A DNA stretch of 64,000 nt, from positions 1,178,001 to 1,242,000 of the forward strand of contig CAWKAA010000005.1 in the NCBI GenBank assembly GCA_963847515.1, read 5' to 3'. How positions within the stretch are numbered: the first letter of the stretch is position 1; the number at the start of each line of letters is the position of its first letter. Of the stretch, positions 16,446 to 27,127 are shown one piece after another. Below the pieces are notes generated by a model. It made no database searches. It was not told where the DNA came from and saw nothing but the letters and a program-made list of their open reading frames with translations. The DNA is from QHXW01 sp963847515 (lineage in GTDB: Bacteria; Acidobacteriota; Terriglobia; Bryobacterales; Bryobacteraceae). A program made the translations under genes and the position numbers.

Positions 16446-16690
16446 TCTTTATCTTCCGGCTCGATTCGCTCGAACTCTTCCTCAATCAGCCGGTTGATGC
16501 GTGTCGTTTCCCGTCGTAAATGCTGAAGCCCTCCCACCATTTTCATCCAAGGTTTTGAACTCGGACCCTTGATAGTTAACTTCTCCTCGACGGCCTCGGT
16601 GACAAACTGCCGCAGGGGAATGCCCCGCTCCGCCGCCCGGGCTTTCGCACGACGGAACACCGAATCGGGAATCTCAAGGGTCGTCTTCAC
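16442..16690 (-). CDS. VapB-like ribbon-helix-helix antitoxin
   Basis: 82-residue antitoxin partner. The N-terminus MKTTLEIPDSVFRRAKARAA followed by GIPLRQFVTEAVEEKL is a canonical MetJ/Arc/CopG fold that dimerises and binds operator DNA; the acidic, flexible C-terminal half (RINRLIEEEFERIEPEDKE) is the expected toxin-neutralising tail. It precedes vapC with an overlap and is expected to repress its own promoter. It lies 54 bp below the end of anmK on the same strand. Confidence 0.88.
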   Translation of the reverse strand: MKTTLEIPDSVFRRAKARAAERGIPLRQFVTEAVEEKLTIKGPSSKPWMKMVGGLQHLRRETTRINRLIEEEFERIEPEDKE

Positions 16691-16744
16691 AAATCCAGAT
16701 TCCCATATTTATGGGAGCGTTGCAAATGCCTCGCGAAGCAGTTG

Positions 16745-17879
16745 CTACGCCGGCGTGATTTTTCCAAGTACCACCGGCCGCCTTGCGCCGGTGGCGGATG
16801 GCAGATTCGACGTCCGCTTGCGAAAGGTCTCATACGCCAGCACAGCAAAGGCCATCGCCTCCTTGGCATCCGGGTCAATTCCGAACTCATCCGATCTCGC
16901 AATTCGGACATCCGGTAAAAATGCCTGCAGATAGCCCATCAGGGTCGTATTACGAACGCCCCCGCCTGATGCGATCACGTCGTTGACCGGCATCCACGAC
17001 ATCACGAAGCGCTCGATCCCGCTCGCAATCGTTGCCGCCGTAAGAGCCGTGGCCGTCGCAATCAGATCGCGCAGCGGCAGCCCGGTCCGTTTCAACCTGG
17101 CCATGAATTCCGAGCCGTATTGCTCGCGTCCCGCGGTCTTAGGCGGCTGTCGCCGATAATAAGAATCCGCCATTACGGTGTCGAGCAGCTTCCGATCCAC
17201 TTTGCCCCCTGCCGCGATACGCCCATCGCGATCAAAGTGCTGCCGGCCTAGTGTGAGCTCAGCTGTTAGCGCATCCATCACCATGTTGCCCGGCCCTGTA
17301 TCGAAAGCCAGCACTTCATCTGGGCCGGCACCTGGCGGGATGGCCGTGATGTTCGCGATCCCGCCAATGTTCAGCGCCACGCGCCCGCGCCTCGGGTGGC
17401 GAAACAACAAATAATCCAGATACGGCACCAGCGGCGCGCCTTTCCCACCCGCCGCCATGTCGCGCGTGCGAAAATCGGAAACCACTGGCACGCCAAGCTG
17501 CTCGGCAATCACGCTGGCTTCACCAATCTGCATCGTCGCCGCGACCGGATTCCCGAGGAACGGCTCGCGGTCGCCCTGGTGGTAGATGGTCTGACCGTGA
17601 CATCCGATTAGCTCGATTGGAGCCGGCACGAAGGCGCCATGCGCCGAAGTGTTTCCTTAACGGCACGGGCGTAAAGCTGCCCCAAGCCGGAAATCCAGCC
17701 GCGCGATCTGCCCAGTCGTCGTCGTTGTATTCGAAACTCCCAGGATGGCTTTACGTACGCGGTTCAGGATACGGGGTCGAGTGAAAAGCAACCGTCCGAA
17801 TTCGCCGCCCATTAATGTCGACGATCGCAACGTCGATCCCGTCGAGCGAGGTGCCGCTCATGATGCCCGCTACTCGCAA
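16745..17879 (-). CDS. anmK: Anhydro-N-acetylmuramic acid kinase (frameshifted)
   Basis: Recycles peptidoglycan by opening and phosphorylating 1,6-anhydro-MurNAc to MurNAc-6-phosphate. The open segment 16745-17629 covers about 294 residues (IELIGCHGQTIYHQG, NIGGIANITAIPPGA, FDTGPGNMVMDAL, VIASGGGVRNTTLMGYL). The missing N-terminus is found upstream in other frames: RVAGIMSGTSLDGIDVAIVD from TTG at 17879, then KAILGVSNTTTTGQIARLDF. Repairing about three indels (near 17.76, 17.68 and 17.63 kb) gives roughly 378 residues, the normal size. The TTG overlaps the mutS stop, so the two are coupled. Confidence 0.85.
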
Positions 17880-20481
17880 GATCGCTTCAACTCCTGCTGC
17901 AGCTCGTGCAGTAACTGCAGTGCCTCGATAGGCCGCAGCTCGTCGATCTTCAGATTGCGGATGCGCTCCGCAATGCCGTGGCCCACGGGCTCGAATAGAC
18001 GGATCTGCACGGGTTCGTTCGTTCGCGGCGCAAGCTCTTCTGTAACTTCATGCTCGGTGCGTTCGTGGAATTCAAGGACTTCGCGTGCGCGCTCGATCAC
18101 CGCCATCGGCAGCCCCGCCAGCCGCGCCACCTCGATTCCGTAACTGCGGTCGGCTTTGCCGGGCTCAACCTTTCTGAGAAAAATGATGCGGTCGCCGGCT
18201 TCTTTGACTGATACCCGCAAATTCCGCACGCCGTCGAGTTGCTCCGCCAGCTCCGTCAGCTCGTGATAGTGCGTGGCGAATAGAGTCTTCGCGCGCGTTC
18301 GTTGATGGATGTGCTCGATCACCGCCCAGGCCAGCGCCAGGCCGTCGTACGTTGCCGTACCTCGGCCAATCTCGTCCAGCACGATGAAGCTGCGAGGTGT
18401 CGCCGTATTCAAAATCACCGCCGTCTCCGTCATCTCCACCATGAAAGTAGAACGGCCGCGCGCCAGGTTGTCCGAAGCGCCAATGCGCGTGAAGATCCGG
18501 TCGATCATCGGCAGGCTCGCCGACTCCGCCGGCACGAACGATCCCATCTGCGCCAGGATGGCGATCAGCGCGGCTTGCCGCAGATAGGTGGATTTGCCGC
18601 CCATATTCGGCCCGGTGATGATGGCGATGAGATCGGTATCAGAATTCAAGTACAGATCGTTGGGAATGAAGCGGCCCGTATCGCTCCCCGGATGGTCCGC
18701 AAGCTTCTCGATGACCGCATGGCGTCCCGCCATGATGCGCATCGCGCCGTCTTCGGAGAACGATGGCCGCGTGTAGCGGTTCTCGGCGGCCACTTCCGCC
18801 AGCGCGGCCGTCACGTCCAGTTCGGCGATCGCCGATGCTGTCGCCCGGATCCGCTGCGCATGTTCGGCAGCGAACAACCGCACCTCGCTGAATAGTTCTT
18901 CCTTCGAGCGTGAGAATCTTTTCCTCGGCATCCAGCACTTTGCGCTCGTAGTCTTTCAGCTCTGGCGTGGTGAACCGCTCGGCATTCACCAGCGTTTGTT
19001 TGCGTTCGTAATCCGCAGGCGCCAGGTGCTGATTGGCTTTCGAGATTTCGATGTAATAGCCGAATACGTTATTGAAGCGGACCTTCAGCGATTGAATGCC
19101 GGTGCGCGTTCGCTCGCGCGACTCGATCTGCGCAATGTACTGGCGGCCGTTCTGCCGCAGGTCCCGCAGCTCATCGAGCTCAGCGTTGTAACCGGCGCGA
19201 ATCGCGCCTCCATCGGCAACGTTCACCGGAGGTGCATCGGCAATAGCGGTCAGAATGCGATCGCGAACTTCCGGCAGTTCGTCGAGCCGCTGGTGAATGC
19301 GCGGCCAGGCGCGCTGCCCGGCGGTCTTCAATGCTCCTCTTGAGCGCCGGAATCTTTTTCAAGCGATCGGCCGAGCGCCAGCAGTTCTCGCGGCCCCGCC
19401 GAACCGATCGTCACTTTGGCAAGCAGCCGCTCGATATCCAGCACTGCCGCCCAATTCCGCGCGAACGCCGCGCGCGGACGATGGTCGTCGCCCAGCAGGT
19501 CGCCGGCTCGCGTCAAGTCGCGCTTCGATCTCGTCGCGATCGAGCGAGGGACCCAGCAGTCGCCGCCGCAACAGGCGTCCCCCCATGCCCGTCATAGTCT
19601 GATCGATCACCGAGAGCAGCGTCGCTCCTTCGCCCGCAAACAACGGTTCCACCAACTCCAGGTTGCGCACGCTCACGGCATCCAGCACCATGCCGTCGGC
19701 GCGGTCGTAGTAGGATGGCCGGTCGAGATGATCGAGCGCGGCGCGCTGCGTTTCTTGTAAATAATGCAGAATGGCGCCGGCTGCGCAGATGGCCGCGTGC
19801 CGTCCGGCCAGCCCGCAGCCATCGAGCGAGAGCAGCTTGAAGTGATCGCGCAGCGTGCGGTCGGCGTAATCGTAGCTGAATGTCCAGCTTTCGCATTCGG
19901 TACGCAGCATCCGCCGGATCTTGTCCTCCGGCGCAAGTAACGGCAAATCGCCGGGGAACAGCACTTCGCGCGCGCCCAACTGCTCGATGGCGGTCGCGAC
20001 TTCAGATGGCTCCAGCTCCGTCACCCGGAATTCGCCGGTCGAAACGTCCACGTGCGCCACGCTCGCCCGTTCGCCGTTCAGCGCTACCGCAGCCAGATAG
20101 TTGTTCTCGTGGGAGCGAAGCAGGTGCGCATCGGTCGCCGTGCCCGGCGTGACGATGCGCGTGATCTCGCGCTTTACCAGGTTCTTCGCCAGCCGCGGCA
20201 TCTTCCATCTGGTCGCAGATGGCGACGCGATGTCCTTTCTGAATGAGCCGCGCAATGTAGCCCTCCGCGGAATGGTAAGGCACGCCGCACATGGGAATGG
20301 CCGCGCCCTTTTCTTTATTGCGGGAGGTGAGCGTGATTTCGAGTTCGCGCGCGGCCACCACGGCGTCCTCGTAAAACAATTCGTAGAAATCGCCCAGCCG
20401 GAACATCAGCAGGGCATTCGGGACCTGTTGCTTGACGGAGTTGTACTGCCGCATCAGCGGCGTGGTGGGCTCAGAGGCCAT
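17870..20481 (-). CDS. mutS: DNA mismatch repair ATPase MutS (several frameshifts)
   Basis: Mismatch recognition protein. The span of 2612 nt equals the usual 860-870 residues, but the frame breaks near 20.20, 19.51, 19.35, 19.33 and 18.93 kb. In order: mismatch-binding domain MRQYNSVKQQVPNALLMFRL with RLGDFYELFYEDAV (the family F-x-E motif appears here as FYELF), the connector, core domain LLSVIDQTMTGMGGRLLRRR, clamp/lever FNNVFGYYIEISKANQHLAP, and the ATPase with Walker A TGPNMGGKSTYLRQ, Walker B SFIVLDEIGRGTATYDG and THYHELTELA. All conserved elements are present and only the phase is lost, which argues for consensus errors, not decay. Confidence 0.9.
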
Positions 20482-20552
20482 TTTTCATCGCTGCGACGCC
20501 GCGGTGCGGAGCAAACGCCATCTGCGCCCTCCGCACCTTTGCGGTGAATGCA

Positions 20553-21823
20553 TCAGGCATAAATGCCGCGCAGCTTGATGCAAAACGCTACGCGATCGAG
20601 CGCCAGCATGTATGCCGCGGTCCGGTTGTTCACGCTGTGTTTCTCGGCGTAGCCGACCACTGCATCAAAGCTCTGCACCATGATTTCTTCCAGGCGTTTG
20701 TTCACCAGCTCTTCGTTCCAGAAGAAACCCTGGCGGTCCTGCACCCACTCGAAATAAGAAACGGTCACGCCACCCGCGTTGGCCAGAATATCCGGGATCA
20801 CGAAGATCCTCTTTTCGCGCAGGATTTCATCGGCGAGCGGCGTGGTAGGCCCATTGGCGCCCTCGCATAAAATGCGGCAGCGCAACCGGTCCGCATTGGC
20901 CGATGTGACGACGTTTTCGGTGGCCGCAGGCAGCAGGACTTCGCACGGCAGGAACATGGCCTCATGGCGGTCCATATTCTCGCCACCGGCAAAATCACGG
21001 ATCGAGTCCGGTCTCTTTGCGGTGTTCCATCAGCGCCGTAATATCCAGGCCATTGGGATTGTAAATGGCGCCATCATACTCGATGATGCAAACAATCTTG
21101 AAACCCGCGCGCGCCATCAGCCGCGCGGCCATGCCACCCACGTTGCCGAACCCCTGAATCACCACGCGCGTGGCGGCGGGCTCGAGGCCCAGTTTCTTCA
21201 GCGCCTTGAGCGTCACGATCATGCAGCCGCGTCCCGTGGCCTCCGTCCGTACCGCGCGAACCGCCAAGATCGAGCGGCTTCCCGGTGACCACCGCCGTCG
21301 TCGTATGGCGCACGTGCATGGAGTAAGTGTCCATGATCCACGCCATCACGCGATCGTTGGTGTTGACATCCGGCGCCGGGACGTCCTTCTCAGGCCCGAG
21401 AAATTCGATGATCTCCGCCGTATACCGCCGCGTCACGCGCTCCAGTTCGCCATCCGAGAGCAAATGCGGATCGCAGATCACTCCGCCCTTCGCGCCGCCA
21501 AATGGAATGTTTACCACCGCGCATTTCCACGTCATCCAGGAGGCCAGGGCGCGCACTTCGTCCAGCGTGACGTCCGGACCGAAACGGATGCCGCCCTTGC
21601 CTGGGCCGCGCGCGATGGAGTGCTGCACGCGATAGCCGGTGAACACCTCCAGCCGCCCGTCATCCAACTGCACTGGGATGTGGACCGTGATCTCTTTGGT
21701 CGGGCTCCGCAGCACCTTGCACATGCCATCGTCCAGATTGAGCCGGTCCGCGGCCTCGTCGAAGCGGGCTTCCGCCGCCAGCCACGGATTGGTTTCTTGT
21801 TCGGCAGACAGCAGGGTCGCCAT
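20553..21823 (-). CDS. gdhA: Glutamate dehydrogenase (two frameshifts)
   Basis: Oxidative deamination of glutamate to 2-oxoglutarate (or the reverse) with NAD(P). About 423 residues after repair of breaks near 21.26 and 20.99 kb. Segment 1 holds the substrate domain: GYRVQHSIARGPGKGGIRF, ASWMTWKCAVVNIPFGGAKG with the catalytic lysine region, APDVNTNDRVMAWIMDTYS. Segment 2 has RTEATGRG and the Rossmann motif VVIQGFGNVGG. Segment 3 has LPCEVLLPAATENVV, CEGANGPTTPLAD and the C-terminal helix. Hexameric GDH size class. About 30 bp separate it from the S41 protease gene, so it belongs to the long minus-strand run. Confidence 0.9.
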
Positions 21824-21854
21824 AGGAACCTCCGGTTACATTATGCCATCGAGG

Positions 21855-23339
21855 CTACGGCTGCAAACTGGCTACGCTGAAGCGGCCCGAGATCAACTGC
21901 ACGGCGCGTTGGATCTGAGGATCGCGCTGAGCTTCCACTTCATCACCCTTGGCCACACCCAGCGTTTGATTGAAAATCTCCGTCTTGAGGCGATTGCGGA
22001 TGAAGCCCAGCTCGCTCGACCATTCCGCGGTGCCCGGCTGGATTCCGTGCTGGGCGAGATACAGGCGGAAATCGTCCAGCAGCGCCGGCGGCACTTCGAA
22101 ACTCTCGGTCACCTGATGTTTTTGAACGTACTCGGTGGCGAAAGAAGTAAACGAACCGCTTGCCTCCATTACAGATTTGAACCGTGATACATCGGCCGGG
22201 TACACAACTTCATCCGGCATGATGCCGCCACCACCGCGAACCAGCCGGCCCTTATCCGTGCGGAATTCCGACTTCGCATTGGGGTGCGCCGCGGTCGCCC
22301 CGAGTTCGAACTGCTCAGGATCGAATGGCTTCTGAATGGAGCGGCCGCTCGGAGTGTAATAAAGCGCCGTCGTTAAGGCCATTCCGGTGGAATCGGCCAG
22401 CGGGAAGACACTTTGCACCAGGCCCTTTCCAAAACTCGGCTCGCCTACGATGGACCCGCGATCGTGGTCCTGGAGCGCTCCGGCCACGATCTCGGACGCG
22501 CTGGCGCTCTTTGCATTGATCAGCGCGGCCACTGGAAAATCGTACGGCTGTGCGTCCTCGGGAACTTTTTCTTCCTTTTGCGGAACCGCCCGGCCGCGCA
22601 CCGTCAGGATGGTCGACCCGGGCTTCAAAAACAATGACGCCGTCTCAAGCGCCGCCGTCAGCAGGCCGCCGGGATTGTTGCGAAGATCGATCACCAGGCC
22701 CTTCAACTTCGTGCCCCCTAATTTCTCGATGCCTTCCTTGATCTGCGCGGGCGTCTTTTCCTCAAAGCTGGAGACCCGCAGATAACCGATGCCGGGCTGC
22801 AGCAGGAACGCGCGCTCTACGCTCGGTTCCTGCATTTCTTCCGGTATCAGCGTGAAATCCAGCATGCGCATGTTTCCTGGCCTTCGGATCACCAGTTGCG
22901 CCGGTTGCTGCTTGGATTGCTGCAGAAGGCCCACCAGCTGCTCCAGATCCAGCCGGTCGAGCCGCACATTGTTGATGGCGACAATTTCATCGCCGGGGCT
23001 CATGCCCGATTTCGCGGAGGGCGTCCCCGGCAAGGTTTGCAGAACGATGACGCGGCCCGGCAGCACCGACACCACACTCCCGAATCCCTTCTGCGTGGAC
23101 GTCTCGAGCTTCTTGAGCTGCTCAAACTGTCCCGGATCGAAGAACACCGAGTGCGGGTCGAGCCGGCGCAGCATCCCAGGAATGATGCCCTGGTAGAACG
23201 CCTGTTCCGAGGAAACCGGATCGGCGGCGTTCTGCTCCACCAGCGCGTAGGCGTCCACCAGCCGCTTGACCTGGTGATCCAGGTCTTCAGCCGTGGCAAA
23301 AGTGGCGGAGAGAAGGGCGGCGAGGAAGAAACGCAACAT
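21855..23339 (-). CDS. S41 family C-terminal processing protease (CtpA-like)
   Basis: Exported serine protease of 494 residues with the Ser/Lys dyad. Signal peptide MLRFFLAALLSATFATAEDL; an N-terminal helical part; a PDZ domain at about 95-175 (VSVLPGRVIVLQTLPGTPSA, SGMSPGDEIVAINNVRLDRL); then the S41 core with GLVIDLRNNPGGLL, the nucleophile in NAKSASASEIVAGALQDHDR and the general base in PSFGKGLVQSVFPL. A long C-terminal helical extension follows the catalytic core. Unlike its neighbours, the frame is intact. The ATG shares one base with the TGA of the Uma2 gene. Confidence 0.92.
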   Translation of the reverse strand: MLRFFLAALLSATFATAEDLDHQVKRLVDAYALVEQNAADPVSSEQAFYQGIIPGMLRRLDPHSVFFDPGQFEQLKKLETSTQKGFGSVVSVLPGRVIVLQTLPGTPSAKSGMSPGDEIVAINNVRLDRLDLEQLVGLLQQSKQQPAQLVIRRPGNMRMLDFTLIPEEMQEPSVERAFLLQPGIGYLRVSSFEEKTPAQIKEGIEKLGGTKLKGLVIDLRNNPGGLLTAALETASLFLKPGSTILTVRGRAVPQKEEKVPEDAQPYDFPVAALINAKSASASEIVAGALQDHDRGSIVGEPSFGKGLVQSVFPLADSTGMALTTALYYTPSGRSIQKPFDPEQFELGATAAHPNAKSEFRTDKGRLVRGGGGIMPDEVVYPADVSRFKSVMEASGSFTSFATEYVQKHQVTESFEVPPALLDDFRLYLAQHGIQPGTAEWSSELGFIRNRLKTEIFNQTLGVAKGDEVEAQRDPQIQRAVQLISGRFSVASLQP

Positions 23340-23890
23340 CAGTCAGGCCAGATGGACAATATATCGACGGCGACATCCGGAAAACGCTGCGGCGAAAGCT
23401 GGCCTTGGGCGACGACCTCGTGAGTGACGAGTTTACCCTTCTCCAGCAGGATCACTTCGATAGTCTGGGCCTCGGGAGAAATAATCCACAACTCCGGCAC
23501 GCCTATGCTCTCGTAATCTCTGATCTTGTCAGCCATGTCTCGGCGAGCGTTCGCCGGGGACAGCACCTCGACGACGAGTTCTGGCGCCGAATGAATATAG
23601 CCGTCCTGCTCCACAATGTTTTGTTTCAGAAACACAGCCAGATCCGGTACCCGCGAAGTTAGCGGCTTCTTCCGGATAATCAGGCCGAAGACAGAGCCGA
23701 CAACGCGCACCGCCTTTCGATCCAGCTGAGATTTGAGAGCCTCCGACAGGTTCTCCACAATCAATGCATGCTTCCACTTGTTTGGCGGCATGATCCGCAC
23801 CTCGCCATTGACCACTTCTTCAATGGCGTCCTCTACAACCGTCATGTTCAGCCACTCTTCGTAAGTGACGGTACGGGTCGTCGTTGCCAT
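23339..23890 (-). CDS. Uma2 family (DUF820) endonuclease-like protein
   Basis: PD-(D/E)xK-fold protein of 183 residues. Family motifs: YEEWLNMTVVEDAIEEVVNG near the start, SRVPDLAVFLKQN (first acidic metal ligand), PELVVEVLSPANARRD (Glu and nearby basic residue) and DYESIGVPELWIISPE. Uma2 proteins are abundant in Acidobacteriota and cyanobacteria; their biological role is not established. Placed between ddl (13-bp gap) and the S41 gene (1-nt overlap), so it is co-transcribed with cell-envelope genes, which may be fortuitous. Confidence 0.88.
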   Translation of the reverse strand: MATTTRTVTYEEWLNMTVVEDAIEEVVNGEVRIMPPNKWKHALIVENLSEALKSQLDRKAVRVVGSVFGLIIRKKPLTSRVPDLAVFLKQNIVEQDGYIHSAPELVVEVLSPANARRDMADKIRDYESIGVPELWIISPEAQTIEVILLEKGKLVTHEVVAQGQLSPQRFPDVAVDILSIWPD

Positions 23891-23903
23891 GCAATCTTCT
23901 ATT

Positions 23904-24887
23904 CTAGCGCGTGAACTTCGTCGCCTTCTTCGCGGCGTGACGCTCGAGCGCCAGCTCGATCAGCCGGTCGATCAGCTTGGGATAAGCCAGGCCCGTGTAT
24001 TCCCACATCTTGGGATACATGCTGATCGAGGTGAATCCTGGAATGGTATTGATCTCGTTGATATAGAGCTGGCCCGTCGCGCCGCTCCATCAAGAAATCC
24101 ACCCGAGCCATGCCTTCGCATTCCACCGCCCGGTAACACTCCACGGCCAGCCGGCGCAGCTCGGCGGTTTTCTCCGGCGCCAGATCCGCGGGCAATTGCG
24201 TCTTCGCCTGATCGAGAAGGTATTTGTCTTCGTAATCGTAGAAATTCCCGCGACGGCAGAATCTCGCACGGGCAGCGAAGCCTCGGGCTCCTGGTTGCCG
24301 AGCACAGAGCACTCGAATTCGCGGCCCGGCGATTCCGCGCTCCACGATGATCTTGCGGTCGTACTCCGCGGCCAGCGCCAGCGCCTTCTCGAGCTCTGCT
24401 CGGTCGTGTGCCTTCGAGATCCCGACCGAGGAACCCAGATTTGCCGGCTTCACGAACATCGGAAACGGCAGCCGCGACACAACTTCGGCCGTGTCCAGCG
24501 AACCGCGCGACAGTGTCACGTACTCCACAACCGGCAGCCCGCGCTCGCGGCATACGCGCTTCATCATCTCCTTGTCCATGGAGAGAGACGAGGCCAGCAC
24601 GCCCGCGCCCACGTAGGGCAAATCCGCCAGTTCCAACAGGCCCTTGGACCGTGCCGTCTTCCCCGAAGGTCCCGTGCAGCACCGGGAAAACCACATCGAT
24701 TTCAGGATGGACGCCCGGCTCGGGCAGAATCGGCTGCGGCTGCCACTTTCCTTCCTTGCTGATGAAGTACTCGAATACCTCGTATTTCGAGCGGTCCATC
24801 GCCTGCATGATGGATTCCGCCGAACGCAGCGAGATCTCGTGCTCGCCGCTGCGGCCCGCCGTAAATCACCGCTACACGCGTTTTCAC
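23904..24887 (-). CDS. ddl: D-alanine--D-alanine ligase (several frameshifts)
   Basis: ATP-grasp enzyme making the D-Ala-D-Ala dipeptide for peptidoglycan. 984 nt, about 327 residues, normal length. Start GTG at 24887 (KTRVAVIYGG). Further family segments appear in rotating frames: PEIDVVFPVLHGTFGEDGTV, LPYVGAGVLASSLSMDKEMM, PFPMFVKPANLGSSVGISKA, VECEGMARVDFLMER, and the C-terminal KKATKFTR before TAG. At least five single-base phase changes are needed to join them. The start overlaps the arginase stop (GTGA). Confidence 0.87.
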
Positions 24888-25804
24888 AGAATTTTCTTTC
24901 CCAGCGCCGACATCACCAGCTCCACCGCCAGATCCGCCGTCCGGTTCACTTCATCGATCACCGGATTTACCTCGACCACTTCCATCGAAACCATCTGCCC
25001 CGAATCGCAGATCATTTCCATGGCCAAATGCGCTTCGCGGTAAGTGGCGCCGCCGCGGACCGGCGTTCCCACGCCCGGCGCGTACTTGCGGATCCACGTA
25101 ATCCATGTCGAGCGACAAGTGAAAGCCGGCGGTCCCGTTCGTCAGCGATCCGATCGCTTCTTCCATGACGGCCCGCAAGCCCGCGCTCGTCAATGTCGCG
25201 CATGGTGAATGCGCGCACACCGCTCTCGCGCACGTGCGGCCGCTCCAGAATGTCCACATCGCGCAGGCCCACTAGCGCCACGTTGCGCGGATGCACCTTG
25301 GGCGCGAAACCGAACAGCTTCGTGAGTTCCTCCGGCCCTAGACCGATGCAACACGCCAGCGGCATGCCGTGCACGTTTCCCGAGGGCGACGTTTGCGGCG
25401 TATTCATGTCGGCATGCGCGTCGATCCACAGCAGCCCCATGCGCTTCTTCTTCTTTCGGAAATGCCGCGCCATGCCGGCCACCGTGCCAATGGCGATCGA
25501 ATGGTCGCCCCCCATCACCAGCGGCGCCTTGCCTTCTTCGGCGACTTGCTCCACCATGGTGGCCAAGCCGCTGGCAGGTGGCCGCGATCTGCGGCAGATA
25601 TTTCGCGTGACGCGGCCCCTCCGGCAGGCTCTCCGGCTGTTCCACCGGCACGTTGCCCAGGTCCTCTACTTCATAACCGAGCGGCGCACGCGCTTATTGA
25701 TGTTGGCCACGCGCATGGCGGAGGGCCCCATGTCCACGCCGCGCCGGCCCGCGCCCAGGTCGAGCGGCGCTCCGATGATGGCGATGTGCAGATCGATGCA
25801 TTGA
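24884..25804 (-). CDS. Arginase/agmatinase-family ureohydrolase, probably arginase (frameshifted)
   Basis: Binuclear Mn2+ hydrolase producing urea, most like bacterial arginases (RocF). N-terminal segment just below 25.8 kb reads IAIIGAPLDLGAGRRGVDMG; the middle (25012-25566) has APLVMGGDHSIAIGTVAGMA, GLLWIDAHADMNTPQTSPSG and HGMPLACCIG; the end reads MVSMEVVEVNPVIDEVNRTA and ALGKKIL. Metal ligands GGDHS, DAHAD and, after a break near 25.10-25.15 kb, DMDYVDP can be followed. About 305 residues with three or more indels. The exact start is uncertain because the frame changes within the first codons after ATG 25804. Confidence 0.85.
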
Positions 25805-25809
25805 AAAAA

Positions 25810-27127
25810 CTACGGCCGCAACCGATACAGCATGCGTGGAAACGCGATGGTCTCGCGAACATGTTCCAGCCCGCAGATCCAAGCCACGCAGCGCTCGATT
25901 CCCATGCCGAAGCCGCCGTGCGGAACGCGTGCCGAACTTGCGCAGGTCCAGATACCAGTCGAACGCTTCCTTGGGTAAGCTTGTGCTCTTCGATGCGCCG
26001 CACCAGCAGATCGTAATCGTGAATGCGCTGTCCGCCGCCGATAATCTCGCCGTAACCTTCCGGCGCCAGAACATCCACGCACAGCGCCACCTCCGGCCGT
26101 CGCGGGTTCCGGCTGCATGTAGAACGCCTTCACCGCCGATGGATAACCGTCCACCATCAGAGGGCGGTCATGCTCCTGGCTGAGCAGCGTCTCATCAGTG
26201 CCGCCGAAATCACCACCCCACTGAATCTCGCTTCCCTTCGATTGCAGAAATTTCACCGCCTCGTCGTAACTCATGCGCGGGAATGGCGCCTGGATGGCTT
26301 CGAGCTTGCGATCACATCGCGCTCCAGCACCTTCAAGTTCCGCGCGGCGGTTTTCCAGCACCCGCCCCACGACGAACACGATCATTTCCTCGCCCACGCG
26401 CTTGACGTCTTCGAGTGTCGCGTAGGCCATCTCCGGCTCCACCATCCAGAACTCCGTCAGATGCCGCCGCGTCTTCGATTTCTCCGCGCGAAATGTCGGG
26501 CCGAAGCAATACACTTTTCCGAACGCCATCGCCGTGGCTTCGTTGTAGAGCTGGCCGGACTGCGCCAGATACGCTTTCTCGTCCTCGAAGTAATTCACTT
26601 CGAACAGCGTCGTGGTGCCTTCGCACGCCGCCGGCGTGAAAATGGGCGTATCCACCAGCGTGAAGCCGTGTGAATCGAAGTAGTCCCGCACCGCGCGGAT
26701 GACTTCGTGGCGCACTCTCAAAATGGCGTGCTGGCGCTGGCTGCGCAGCCACAAGTGCCGGTGGTCCATCAGGAAGTCGATGCCGTGATCCTTGGGCGTG
26801 ATGGGATACGGATCGGATTCCGGAATGCGCTGCAATACCTCCACATTCTCCACGTCCATCTCATATCCGCCCGGCGCGCGCTGGTCCGCCCGGATCTTGC
26901 CCGTGAAGATGACTGACGATTCCTGCGTCAGATCCTTGATGGTATCGAACACCGATTCCGGAAGCGCGCTCTTCACCGCCACGCACTGCATCAAGACCCG
27001 TGCCGTCGCGCAGGAGCGGAAACACGATTTTGCCGGACTTGCGAAGGTTGTACAGCCACCCGGGGATGCGAACCGTCTCGCCCACGTGCTTCGAGGCGGC
27101 CCCGATGGTGATCCGTTCAGTCGTCAC
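25810..27127 (-). CDS. asnS: Asparaginyl-tRNA synthetase (frameshifted)
   Basis: Class II aminoacyl-tRNA synthetase charging tRNA-Asn. GTG at 27127 overlaps the stop of the isomerase gene by 4 nt. N-terminal OB-fold: GETVRIPGWLYNLRKSGKIV. The catalytic core has motif 2 FGPTFRAEKSKTRRHLTEFW, VEPEMAYATLEDV and motif 3-type GFGMGIERCVAWICG at the C-terminus. The frame is lost and regained: for example, between RRAEL and KLEA the correct reading KVLERDVIA appears after removing one T and adding one C. About 440 residues. The clean repairs show consensus errors in an essential gene. Confidence 0.9.

Noticed and set aside
24090..24305. Open frame inside ddl read as a separate gene
   Set aside because: It supplies the missing ddl segment (EFEC/GNQEPE-type region) after a phase change and is not an independent gene.
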